This document shows positions 16,271-23,870 of a stretch of DNA of 37,443 nucleotides, in pieces (the stretch's first letter is position 1; the number at the start of each line of letters is the position of its first letter). The stretch is from positions 1 through 37,443 of the forward strand of contig CAKRGF010000027.1 of the NCBI GenBank assembly GCA_934322085.1. Reading direction: 5' to 3'. Source of the stretch: an uncultured Eubacterium sp. (lineage in GTDB: Bacteria > Bacillota > Clostridia > Lachnospirales > Lachnospiraceae). Position numbers and translations under genes: made by a program. Under the pieces are notes generated by a model. It ran no database searches, was not told the origin of the DNA, and was given only the letters and a program-made list of their open reading frames with translations.

Positions 16271-16286
16271 GACTGTTTAACCTCCA

Positions 16287-16994
16287 TTAATCCACAGTAA
16301 TAATCGTACCGTTGCTCTTTCCTGCTACGGCATTGGCAATACTATTCTCTTCATTCAAACCAAAAATCAGCATTGGCATTTTGTTCTCCAAACAAAGCAC
16401 GGCTGCCGCCAAATCTACGACACCAAGTTTGTTGTCAACAATGTCTGCCATCTGCATCGAATCATATTTTTTTGCATCCGGATTCACCGCCGGGTCGGAG
16501 TCATATACACCATCAATGGATTTCGCTGCGAGAATAATATCCGCATCAATTTCAATCGCACGAAGCGCCGTTGCGGTATCGGTTGAAAAATAAGGGTGTC
16601 CGGTACCACCGGCAAAAAATACTACCATCCCTTTTCCGAGATACTTATTGACGCGGTCTTTGGAAAATAACTTTGTAAAAGAACCACATGAAAACGGTGT
16701 TAATACTTGTGTCATAAGTCCAACAGAACGACAGATTTCTGACATATAAATACAGTTCATAACCGTAGCCATCATACCAATCTGGTCTGCTTTAGTACGG
16801 TCTATCGTCTCACTGGAACGCCCCCGCCAGAAGTTTCCGCCGCCAATTACAATAGCAACTTCAGTTCCGGCATCCACCAAATCTTTAATCTGTTTCGCAA
16901 CCGGTACACAGGTTGCTTCATCAAAACCGGTTCCCTTATTTCCTGCCAAAGCCTCACCGCTCAATTTCAATAATACTCTTTTATATTTACTCAT
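16287..16994 (-). CDS. pyrH: UMP kinase
   Basis: Phosphorylates UMP to UDP in pyrimidine nucleotide synthesis; hexameric amino acid kinase-fold enzyme. The 235-residue protein has KLSGEALAGNKGTGFD at the N-terminus, the IVIGGGNFWRG nucleotide loop, and TDTATALRAIEI and AKSIDGVYDSDP later. AGGAGG lies 10 bases before the ATG. In Bacillus pyrH directly follows tsf; here an alarmone hydrolase, a diguanylate cyclase, a deacetylase and a bactofilin lie between, and pyrH starts 26 bases after the bactofilin gene. Confidence 0.97.
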   Translation of the reverse strand: MSKYKRVLLKLSGEALAGNKGTGFDEATCVPVAKQIKDLVDAGTEVAIVIGGGNFWRGRSSETIDRTKADQIGMMATVMNCIYMSEICRSVGLMTQVLTPFSCGSFTKLFSKDRVNKYLGKGMVVFFAGGTGHPYFSTDTATALRAIEIDADIILAAKSIDGVYDSDPAVNPDAKKYDSMQMADIVDNKLGVVDLAAAVLCLENKMPMLIFGLNEENSIANAVAGKSNGTIITVD

Positions 16995-17020
16995 TGCTAA
17001 AAAGCCTCCTGTTATTCTTT

Positions 17021-17860
17021 TTACTCAAAGAATGAATCCAAATCCACATCGGCATATGCCAAAGAGCAATGTCCATCAATAACGGCTCCACTGTTAATCT
17101 GAATGGATTTTGCTTTAATATCACCTTTTACTACTGCCGTGGAATCCACGATAACCGGACCATTTACTTCAATATTTCCTTTGACTGCTCCGGCAACCAG
17201 TACAGAAGTACAGTTAATATTACCGATTACAACCGTTCCAACATCAATTTTTACAATACCACGGCTGTTAATATCGCCTTCCAGTTTTGGTGTGTTTACA
17301 TAAATCTCAGAAGCAATCGTATTACCTGCTACTTTACCAGTAATCGTTAATTTGCCCTCACATTCAACATCACCCTCAATGGTACCTTTTACAACAAGGG
17401 ATGTATCCGATTTGATGCCACCATTGATGGTTGTTCCCTTCGTAATTACAGTAACTTCCTGTGCCTCATCTTCGAGCTCTTCTACTGGTGTATTATCAAT
17501 GTTTGTTTCTTCCATTACTTCTTCATTCATGACCTGTTCCTCCTCGTAATCTTCAACCGGCTCTACAATTTCTTCCGGCTCTTCTACCACTTCTTCCACC
17601 GGTGCTTCCACAGGTTCCTCTATTACTTCTTCCGGCTCTGCAGCCACCGCAATTTCATTTTCTTCTGTCTCATTATTTTCCACAACTAATTCTGGAATTT
17701 CCTCTGCCGGCTCTTCCAGTGGAAAATCGGTTGTCAATTCACTCATCGGAACTGTCTCTTTTGTTTTCTCATCATCCACTGCCAGATTTTCATCCAGACT
17801 CTCTGTCAACTCATTTACGGACTGAGCGATATCCTCTTTTAAGTCCTTAAAAAAACTCAT
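17021..17860 (-). CDS. Bactofilin-family polymer-forming protein with long acidic N-terminal tail
   Basis: Bactofilins polymerise into cytoskeletal filaments that organise cell-envelope enzymes. Residues about 136-265 form a right-handed beta-helix of short hydrophobic/Gly repeats (for example VVKGTIEGDVECEGKLTI and VAGAVKGNIEVNG), the PF04519 pattern. Residues 1-135 are unusual: strongly acidic, full of Glu/Val/Pro runs and probably disordered. There is no membrane helix. The gene lies 11 bases after a membrane-anchored NodB deacetylase and just before pyrH, suggesting the filament may position the deacetylase; that is inference. RBS GAGGAAGG precedes the ATG. Confidence 0.85.
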   Translation of the reverse strand: MSFFKDLKEDIAQSVNELTESLDENLAVDDEKTKETVPMSELTTDFPLEEPAEEIPELVVENNETEENEIAVAAEPEEVIEEPVEAPVEEVVEEPEEIVEPVEDYEEEQVMNEEVMEETNIDNTPVEELEDEAQEVTVITKGTTINGGIKSDTSLVVKGTIEGDVECEGKLTITGKVAGNTIASEIYVNTPKLEGDINSRGIVKIDVGTVVIGNINCTSVLVAGAVKGNIEVNGPVIVDSTAVVKGDIKAKSIQINSGAVIDGHCSLAYADVDLDSFFE

Positions 17861-17871
17861 TTTCCTTCCTC

Positions 17872-18783
17872 CTAATTTCCATTGTTGTGCTGAATGAATA
17901 TCATCGACTCATCCACCGGCAACAATTCATAATTTTTAGCCTTAATTTGTTTTATAATAGATGGCAGTGCTTTTACCGTCATCGGTTTGTCTGCCACATC
18001 ATACATAAGTACAACTGCTGTATCATATGCATCAACGCCCTGCATAACGCCGGTTACCACTTGTTCTTTTGTGGCATTTGCATTATTGATATCAGGACTG
18101 ATGACATTCCAGTCTAAATACAGATAATGATTTTTATTTAACACATCAATAAAATTCTGGATTGGAAGAGATGTGTTCTGTGTGCTGCTTCCGCCCGGAA
18201 AACGATAAAACTTTGTGTGTACTCCGGTCGCTTCATATAAGCAGCGGTTAATTTGTTTTAAGTCTTTCTCAAAGGCCTCTTTGGAATCATAAATCACATC
18301 CTGAATATGTGAATAGGAATGCATCGCTAACGTGTGACCCTCTTTTACAATCCGCTGATACATTTTTTTCGACGAGGCATCTTCCTTTCCCGTCACAAAA
18401 AAAGTTGCTTTCACATGATTTTTCTTCAGCACATCCAGAATTTTTCCGGTCTGGCTTCCCGGACCGTCATCAAAAGTCAGATAAACTTTTTTCCGATTTG
18501 TATCATCCGTCGGTTTTGCCGTTGGTTTAGCGGTCGATGTCTTTTCTGGTTTCTTTGTTGTCTGTGTCTCTTTTTCTTGTGCTTTGACAACATCTGAATT
18601 CGACACTCTCGTGATTGTATCAATCTGCTTTTCCAGAGAATGAACCTTCACTAATAAAAACAAACACATTATCGTAGGCAGTAACAAAAGTACAATAGCT
18701 GTCCCTACAATAATTCGCTTAATTCTTTTTACCCTTTTTTTCCGATAAGCAGCCTCTGCTGCACGAACTGTATTTCCTGTCAC
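17872..18783 (-). CDS. Membrane-anchored polysaccharide (peptidoglycan) deacetylase, NodB domain
   Basis: Predicted extracytosolic metal-dependent deacetylase acting on N-acetylglucosamine polymers, probably peptidoglycan. The 303-residue protein has a cytoplasmic basic tail, one membrane helix (about 24-46), a Lys/Thr/Pro spacer and a NodB domain from about 98. Motifs are TFDDGPG (Asp105/Asp106), HSYSH (His155/His159 metal ligands) and YRFPGG (Arg194). The start is a GTG with AGGAGG 10 bases upstream and no better alternative. It follows the GGDEF gene by 15 bases, so a c-di-GMP enzyme, a wall-modifying enzyme and a cytoskeletal protein are co-transcribed. Confidence 0.9.
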   Translation of the reverse strand: MTGNTVRAAEAAYRKKRVKRIKRIIVGTAIVLLLLPTIMCLFLLVKVHSLEKQIDTITRVSNSDVVKAQEKETQTTKKPEKTSTAKPTAKPTDDTNRKKVYLTFDDGPGSQTGKILDVLKKNHVKATFFVTGKEDASSKKMYQRIVKEGHTLAMHSYSHIQDVIYDSKEAFEKDLKQINRCLYEATGVHTKFYRFPGGSSTQNTSLPIQNFIDVLNKNHYLYLDWNVISPDINNANATKEQVVTGVMQGVDAYDTAVVLMYDVADKPMTVKALPSIIKQIKAKNYELLPVDESMIFIQHNNGN

Positions 18784-18798
18784 TTTGCAGCGACCTCC

Positions 18799-20721
18799 TT
18801 ATCTCTCCATCTCACGCAACACGTTATCCAAATTCTTTTTCTTCTTGTCGCGCTTATACTCATACAATTTACCATCCGCCACATTCACGCAGTCCTCTAA
18901 GTCTCTCTCTTTCTCAGATTCCAAAAGGCAGTAACCAACACTTGCCTTTACCAGATACGGTAGTTCACTCTCTTCATTAAAGTTTGCCAGATATCCGTTA
19001 AAATCTTTCACGAACTGCTCTGCCATCTCTTTTGTATAACCAATTCCGACGACATTATACTCATCGCCGCCGACACGGGCACAAGCATCTTCTTTTCCTG
19101 CCACTGCCTGCATCGCCTCACCAATTGTCCGCAGTGCCAAATCTCCATTCATATGTCCAAAACGGTCATTGACCACTTTCAGATTATCCATATCAATAGC
19201 AAATATTACAAATGACTTCTTCTCCTTTTTCGCCTTTTTATATTTTTCAAGGGAAACGGAATCAAATCCTCTCCGGTTGTATAAACCAGTCAGTGCATCG
19301 TGAACATATAAATTGTTCAATTCCTGAAGAAGTCCCTGGTTTTTCTGTTTAATACGAATCATCTCTAACGCATTGCCAAGAATTGCAAGCCAGTTATTAA
19401 ATGTCTTATTTGTGCTGTAATTGTCCTCATAAGACACAGCCAGGTAACCATAAGAAAACTGGTTGTTATGAATCGGGAAGAAATAATAAATCATCGGTTT
19501 ATCTTCCGATACATCTTTCGGCAAAAGATGCGAAGTTTCAAACACATCAAATACACAGGATCTCTTGTGGAACACACCACCAACCACTTTACTCTTCTTA
19601 GCAAAACCGTTTGCCGGAGAACAGTATTTCGGATACTGCTCGCCGCGTCCTTCACCTAAGCAGATAAAAAAGCTGTCAATATGGTCATTCGCACCTACAC
19701 GGAGTGACTTTTCAATGCCGTCCACATGATCAAGATCTGACAAATCAATAAACATATATGTGTTACTCTGATTTGACTCCATAATACTCTGGTATTCATT
19801 CATCTGACGGACACGTTTTGCTAACATCGACTGCATATTAAATGTCTCACAGCCACAGGAGTTACGGAAAATCACTTCGGCATTCACATAACTTTTCTGC
19901 GGTACTGTTTCGCCACGCCACATAGCTTCAATAAGCCCCACCGCCTGTTTCACCATATCATGAACCGGCACAGAAACTGTCGTAATCGGTGGAAGGGTAA
20001 TCGAAGATTCCCATATATTATCAAAGCCGGAAACGGCAATGTCATCCGGTACCAGAAAACCTTTAGCAATCAGTTCGTTCATTAAAGAACTTGCCATATA
20101 ATCATTTGCACACACAATTACTTCTGGCTTTTCAGCCAGTTCCATCGTAAAATAATCGGCTGCTTCTTTCGCTTTCTTCGTCCAGTAATCCCCTTCATAT
20201 ACCATGCGTTCATCAAATGGAATCCCGCGGCTTGCCAAGGCTCGTTTATAATCAGCCAGTCTCGTAATCGTATCCGGATGGTCAAACGGTCCCGACATAA
20301 ATGCAATTTTTGTTTTATGGTGTTCATCCACAAAATGGTACACCAAATCTTCTATGCGGTGTTCCTGATTCACTAACACCGCCGGGTAATCCTTTAAGTC
20401 ATGACGCAGTGTAACAACCGGGCAGTCACATTTTTTCTCAATACTGTCAACTACATAATCAAGCGCCGGTTTATTCACCAAAGTATCGTGGCATAAAATA
20501 ATAGCATCCAATTTCTCAAACGGAATCAAATGAACAATATTTGCTTCTCCTCTGCCATTTCTTGTTGTTTCGGTTCCATAGCACGAAAAGAATGTAAAAT
20601 ACGCCAAATTATAATCTGCCTCTTTTGCATACATCGACAACGTCTGGCAGATTTGTTCCTGATAATGTGATGACACATCACAAAGAATTACACCAATCGT
20701 TTTTCTCCCATTTTCAAACAT
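18799..20721 (-). CDS. Cytosolic LacI-type ligand-binding domain fused to a GGDEF diguanylate cyclase
   Basis: A 640-residue protein. Residues about 7-290 match the LacI/PurR sugar-binding fold (opening TIGVILCDVSSHYQ, then VIVCANDYMASSLMNELIAKG and DIAVSGFDN), ending in NSCGC (287-291), but there is no DNA-binding helix-turn-helix and no signal peptide. A middle region (about 300-455) may be GAF-like. Residues about 471-640 are GGDEF: DALTGLYNRRGFD (475-487), DMDNLKVVNDRFGHMNGD (510-527) and active-site GGDEY (551-555). No RxxD inhibitory site is seen at the usual place. It likely makes c-di-GMP in response to a cytoplasmic small molecule; the ligand is unknown. The start at 20721 has AAGGAG 7 bases upstream; the longer frame from 20760 lacks an RBS. 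Confidence 0.88.
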   Translation of the reverse strand: MFENGRKTIGVILCDVSSHYQEQICQTLSMYAKEADYNLAYFTFFSCYGTETTRNGRGEANIVHLIPFEKLDAIILCHDTLVNKPALDYVVDSIEKKCDCPVVTLRHDLKDYPAVLVNQEHRIEDLVYHFVDEHHKTKIAFMSGPFDHPDTITRLADYKRALASRGIPFDERMVYEGDYWTKKAKEAADYFTMELAEKPEVIVCANDYMASSLMNELIAKGFLVPDDIAVSGFDNIWESSITLPPITTVSVPVHDMVKQAVGLIEAMWRGETVPQKSYVNAEVIFRNSCGCETFNMQSMLAKRVRQMNEYQSIMESNQSNTYMFIDLSDLDHVDGIEKSLRVGANDHIDSFFICLGEGRGEQYPKYCSPANGFAKKSKVVGGVFHKRSCVFDVFETSHLLPKDVSEDKPMIYYFFPIHNNQFSYGYLAVSYEDNYSTNKTFNNWLAILGNALEMIRIKQKNQGLLQELNNLYVHDALTGLYNRRGFDSVSLEKYKKAKKEKKSFVIFAIDMDNLKVVNDRFGHMNGDLALRTIGEAMQAVAGKEDACARVGGDEYNVVGIGYTKEMAEQFVKDFNGYLANFNEESELPYLVKASVGYCLLESEKERDLEDCVNVADGKLYEYKRDKKKKNLDNVLREMER

Positions 20722-20760
20722 ATGGTTTCTCCTTTCCGTACTTTGCACACACTTACTCAT

Positions 20761-20776
20761 ATTATATCATATTATA
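20761..20776 (-). promoter_or_regulatory. Possible -10 elements upstream of the GGDEF gene
   Basis: Two perfect TATAAT hexamers occur on the minus strand (20761-20766 and 20771-20776) in an AT-rich stretch between the alarmone hydrolase stop and the GGDEF start. I find no good -35 at 17 bases, so the promoter would be weak or need an activator. Confidence 0.38.
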
Positions 20777-20799
20777 AAAATATTTCCACATGTTTTTTC

Positions 20800-21336
20800 T
20801 CATTTGTCGACGCCTGCGCTGCTTATTTTTGTGAATTCAGGGACTGTTTTTGCGAGTTTTTCCACTGCCTCTTTAATTTCATCCGAAAAATCCATATACC
20901 ACTGCCGTGTTTCCAGAACATACTCTCTTCGAAACGTCTCATCCGCACAGAAAGCTGTTCTCAAATTATGTAACCGGTCAGCCGCTTTTACAACAAACGC
21001 AATTGGATTTGATCGGATTCCCGCCACATATTCAGCCATGACATATCCTTCTTGTTTTGTCAAAAGGCGCACCGCTTCTAACACCCGTGCCCCACCAAGA
21101 GAAAAAATCTCATCTTCGGTCGCATCGGTGTCCTCTAATAAATCATGAAACAAAGCTGTAATCTGGTAGTCCATCCCATAGCCTTGATTTCTCACGATTT
21201 CCGCCACCGCTAACGGATGTGTAATATATGGTTCGCCGCCAATGCGGAACTGCCCCTTATGTTTTTCTGTTGCAAAAGCCTCAGCTTTTTGGTATCGTTC
21301 CTTCTCATCCATGCGCTTTTTATCCATGCCCCTCAT
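20800..21336 (-). CDS. HD-domain small alarmone hydrolase (MESH1/SpoT-hydrolase-like)
   Basis: Predicted Mn-dependent (p)ppGpp pyrophosphohydrolase. The 178-residue protein is a stand-alone HD domain of the RelA/SpoT hydrolase type (HD_4). Metal and catalytic residues in expected order are His40 in GGEPYITHP, His64-Asp65 and Glu68-Asp69 in LFHDLLEDT, and Asp120 in VKAADRLHNL. There is no synthetase, TGS or ACT domain, so it can only degrade. The exact start is uncertain: ATGs at 21336, 21327 and 21315 are in frame, and the only purine-rich motif (GAGGGG) lies between the first two, so translation may be leaderless-like or weak. It has its own promoter after the tsf terminator. A role on nucleotides other than ppGpp (as for MESH1 and NADPH) is possible. 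Confidence 0.83.
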   Translation of the reverse strand: MRGMDKKRMDEKERYQKAEAFATEKHKGQFRIGGEPYITHPLAVAEIVRNQGYGMDYQITALFHDLLEDTDATEDEIFSLGGARVLEAVRLLTKQEGYVMAEYVAGIRSNPIAFVVKAADRLHNLRTAFCADETFRREYVLETRQWYMDFSDEIKEAVEKLAKTVPEFTKISSAGVDK

Positions 21337-21356
21337 TTATAATGTATGATACATAA

Positions 21357-21385
21357 ATTGTAGCATATTTGCCGGAATAGTTCAA
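21357..21385 (-). promoter_or_regulatory. Sigma-A promoter of the alarmone hydrolase gene
   Basis: On the minus strand TTGAAC (21380-21385) and TACAAT (21357-21362) are 17 bases apart. The start would be near 21350, only about 13-35 bases before the candidate ATGs, which bears on which one can be used. Confidence 0.62.
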
Positions 21386-21424
21386 TGATAGGTGGATGTT
21401 TTTTATTGCCGTAGTTTAGAAAGC

Positions 21425-21467
21425 AAAAAGACATCATCGTCTACATCTTAGCAAACGATGATGTCTT
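21425..21467 (-). terminator. Rho-independent terminator of rpsB-tsf
   Basis: On the minus strand AAGACATCATCG (21467-21456) and CGATGATGTCTT (21439-21428) form a 12-bp perfect stem around a 16-base loop, continuing into TTTTT GC TTT. It starts 23 bases after the tsf stop. Confidence 0.85.
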
Positions 21468-21490
21468 ATCATTCAATAAAATAATTAAGA

Positions 21491-22426
21491 TTAGTTGCCC
21501 ATCTGAGCAGCAACTTCTGCTGCGAAGTCTTCTTCTTTCTTCTCAAGACCTTCACCAGTCTCAAAACGAACGAAGCTCTTAAGTGTCAGGTTGCATCCAA
21601 CTGCTTTTGCAACAGATTCTACATACTTAGCAACGGTCTCTTTGTTCTCAGCTTTTACATAAACCTGCTCAGTCAGACATACTTCTTTCAACTCTTTGTT
21701 CAAACGTCCAATAATCATTTTCTCAATGATGTTATCCGGTTTGTTTGCATTTTTAGGGTCATTTTTCGCCTGAGCAAGAAGAACTGCTTTTTCTTTCTCT
21801 TTGTACTCATCGGATACATCATCCGATGAAAGATACTGAGGATTCATAGCAGCGATCTGCATTGCTACGTTTTTCAAGCACTCAACTACTTCTGCTCCTG
21901 TGTTATCTGTCTCAGCAGCAATCAAAACGCCGATTTTACCGCCAGCGTGAATGTAATCTACAACAATACCGTTGTCGCAGGTTACTTTCTCAAAACGGCG
22001 GATATTCATGTTCTCACCGATGGTAGCAACCATAGAAGCAAGTTCTTCTTTTACTGTTTTAGAAGAATCGCCAGCCCATGGCTCAGCCAAAAAGGCATCG
22101 ATATCAGCAGCAGAGGAAGCATTTACCTGGTCTGCTACAGCAGCAACGAAATCCTGGAATTTCTCATTCTTTGCCACAAAGTCAGTCTCACTGTTTACTT
22201 CAACGATAGCTGCTTTCTTGCCATCTTCGCTGATGTTTGTCTTAACAATACCCTCAGCAGCGATACGTCCAGCTTTTTTCTCTGCCTTTGCAAGACCATT
22301 CTCGCGAAGCCATTCAACAGCCTTGTCCATATCACCATCTGTATTTGTAAGTGCCTTCTTACAATCCATCATGCCGGCACCTGTTTTTTCTCTTAACTCT
22401 TTTACCATTGATGCTGAAATAGCCAT
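21491..22426 (-). CDS. tsf: Elongation factor Ts
   Basis: Guanine nucleotide exchange factor for EF-Tu. The 311-residue protein opens with an N-terminal UBA-like domain (VKELREKTGAGMMDCKKAL), then VEWLRENGLAKAEKKAGRIAAEG and VEVNSETDFVAKNEKF, the EF-Tu contact region. The C-terminal dimerisation part is complete. It follows rpsB by 24 bases, the universal pairing, and ends before a strong terminator. Confidence 0.97.
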   Translation of the reverse strand: MAISASMVKELREKTGAGMMDCKKALTNTDGDMDKAVEWLRENGLAKAEKKAGRIAAEGIVKTNISEDGKKAAIVEVNSETDFVAKNEKFQDFVAAVADQVNASSAADIDAFLAEPWAGDSSKTVKEELASMVATIGENMNIRRFEKVTCDNGIVVDYIHAGGKIGVLIAAETDNTGAEVVECLKNVAMQIAAMNPQYLSSDDVSDEYKEKEKAVLLAQAKNDPKNANKPDNIIEKMIIGRLNKELKEVCLTEQVYVKAENKETVAKYVESVAKAVGCNLTLKSFVRFETGEGLEKKEEDFAAEVAAQMGN

Positions 22427-22450
22427 TTTTAAATCCTACCTTTCTCTTTC

Positions 22451-23182
22451 TTACTCTGCTTCTGCCTCAGATGCTTCTTCTGTCTCTTCTGCTAAGGACT
22501 CGCCCTGATTTGCTTCGATAACAGCGTCTGCCATCTTAGAAACAATCAATTTAACGGCACGAATTGCATCGTCGTTACCAGGAATTACATAATCAAGTTC
22601 TTCCGGATCACAGTTTGTATCTACAATACCAATCAAAGGAATACCAAGGATGTGTGCTTCCTGAATACAAATTCTCTCTTTTTTCGGATCTACTACAAAG
22701 ATTGCATCCGGGATATCTTTCATATCTTTGATACCGCCAAGGTTCTTCTCAAGTTTTGCCCATTCTTTCTTAAGGTTAATAACCTCTTTCTTAGGCAGAA
22801 CATCGAAAGTTCCATCTTCTGACATTTTCTCGATTGCTTTTAATCTCTTAATACGAGTCTGGATTGTCTCGAAGTTTGTAAGCATACCACCGAGCCATCT
22901 CTCGTTTACATAGTACATACCACAGCGCTCTGCTTCTGCTTTAATAGAATCCTGAGCCTGTTTTTTGGTACCTACGAAAAGGATTTTGCCGCCTTCTGCT
23001 GCAATATCTTTTACTGCATTGTAAGCTTCATCTACTTTACCTACAGATTTCTGAAGGTCAATGATATAAATACCATTTCTCTCTGTGTAGATGTACTCAG
23101 CCATTTTAGGGTTCCATCTTCTTGTCTGATGTCCAAAATGAACACCTGCTTCCAGTAACTGTTTCATTGAAATAACACTCAT
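22451..23182 (-). CDS. rpsB: 30S ribosomal protein S2
   Basis: Small-subunit ribosomal protein. The 243-residue product begins MSVISMKQLLEAGVHFGHQT, followed by RRWNPKM, and contains the family blocks IDLQKSVGKVDEAYN, FVGTKKQAQD, RWLGGMLTNF and IVDTNCDPEELDYVIPGNDDAIRA. The ATG at 23182 has GGAGG 9 bases upstream. The frame stays open back to 23269, but that extension lacks S2 similarity and is leader. The C-terminal tail is acidic (Glu/Ala-rich), common in Clostridia. Confidence 0.97.
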   Translation of the reverse strand: MSVISMKQLLEAGVHFGHQTRRWNPKMAEYIYTERNGIYIIDLQKSVGKVDEAYNAVKDIAAEGGKILFVGTKKQAQDSIKAEAERCGMYYVNERWLGGMLTNFETIQTRIKRLKAIEKMSEDGTFDVLPKKEVINLKKEWAKLEKNLGGIKDMKDIPDAIFVVDPKKERICIQEAHILGIPLIGIVDTNCDPEELDYVIPGNDDAIRAVKLIVSKMADAVIEANQGESLAEETEEASEAEAE

Positions 23183-23269
23183 TATTTCGTACCTCCATTT
23201 GGTTTTTTCTTCCATCCACTTCTTCTTTTTGTTACACTGCCTTTGCAAAAAAAGACAGCACCATAGCAA

Positions 23270-23331
23270 AAATCGGTGAATGTGATTTTTTCAATCCGAT
23301 TTATATTATCATAAACCGCAAAAAAAAGCAA
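23270..23331 (-). promoter_or_regulatory. rpsB promoter and leader region
   Basis: On the minus strand TTGCTT (23326-23331) and TAATAT (23303-23308) are 17 bases apart, with TG just before the -10 (extended type). This predicts a leader of roughly 115 bases before rpsB. A 7-bp inverted repeat, AAATCGG/CCGATTT (23296-23302 and 23270-23276), overlaps the predicted start site. Ribosomal protein leaders often bind their product, but I cannot identify a known S2 motif here. Confidence 0.5.
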
Positions 23332-23342
23332 GTATTTATTTT

Positions 23343-23870
23343 TTATTTTCCACCGGTAATAATCCGCGCAACTTCTTCCTGCGATGCTCCAACCGGTATT
23401 TTGTAGTCACCGGCAATTAACTTTTTGGCTAGACCGCTTTTTTCTAAATAACGGTCAAATTTATCGGCATCCTTGATAAAACCTGCCCTCTTTAATTCAC
23501 GAGATACAGAACTTGACAAAAGACCGCTGCGCACCGTAAAGAAACGTGTTTTTCCACTTGGTTTCTGTGTTAGTTTTTGTATTTCTTCCGGCTCTTTTGT
23601 TGCTTTCTGCGCAGCCGAAGGAGCTGGTGTTTTTGTTTGTGCCGGCTTTTTTGACTGCACTGACACTGCCTGCCCCGTTGACGCCTGTGATGGCGTAGCT
23701 GACGGCTGTATCAGCGTATCCGGTGTTTTTTCCGGGAACTGCATACCAAGTTCTTTTGCCTGTTTGATAATCGAATTTTCACTATTTTGTCCGCGGTAAC
23801 TAATACACAACAACAGTGTTGCAAGTAAAACACCTACGCCAAGCCCCCGCAGGAAATACTTCATCTTCAT
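23343..23870 (-). CDS. MltG/YceG-like N-terminal domain protein without the catalytic domain
   Basis: A 175-residue protein with one N-terminal membrane helix (about 6-24), a Pro/Thr/Ala/Gln-rich spacer (50-105), and a C-terminal domain (109-175) resembling the LysM-like first subdomain of the endolytic transglycosylase MltG: FFTVRSG, LKRAGFIKDADKF, LIAGDYKIPVGASQEEVARII, then GGK at the end. The catalytic part that would follow is absent, so it should bind glycan or act as an assembly partner, not cut. It overlaps the DUF6115 gene by 4 bases (ATGA), with GGGGGG 8 bases before its ATG. It is the last gene of the flagellar operon; no hairpin follows. Confidence 0.75.
   Translation of the reverse strand: MKMKYFLRGLGVGVLLATLLLCISYRGQNSENSIIKQAKELGMQFPEKTPDTLIQPSATPSQASTGQAVSVQSKKPAQTKTPAPSAAQKATKEPEEIQKLTQKPSGKTRFFTVRSGLLSSSVSRELKRAGFIKDADKFDRYLEKSGLAKKLIAGDYKIPVGASQEEVARIITGGK

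Noticed and set aside
18799..20721. LacI-family transcription regulator
   Set aside because: The ligand fold is present but there is no N-terminal helix-turn-helix, and the C-terminus is GGDEF.
23183..23269. N-terminal extension of rpsB
   Set aside because: In-frame but lacks S2 similarity; the ATG at 23182 has GGAGG at 9 bases and the usual S2 beginning.
23270..23302. Terminator for the flagellar operon made from AAATCGG/CCGATTT
   Set aside because: The stem has 7 bp with a 19-base loop, is AT-rich and overlaps the predicted rpsB start; too weak to call a terminator.
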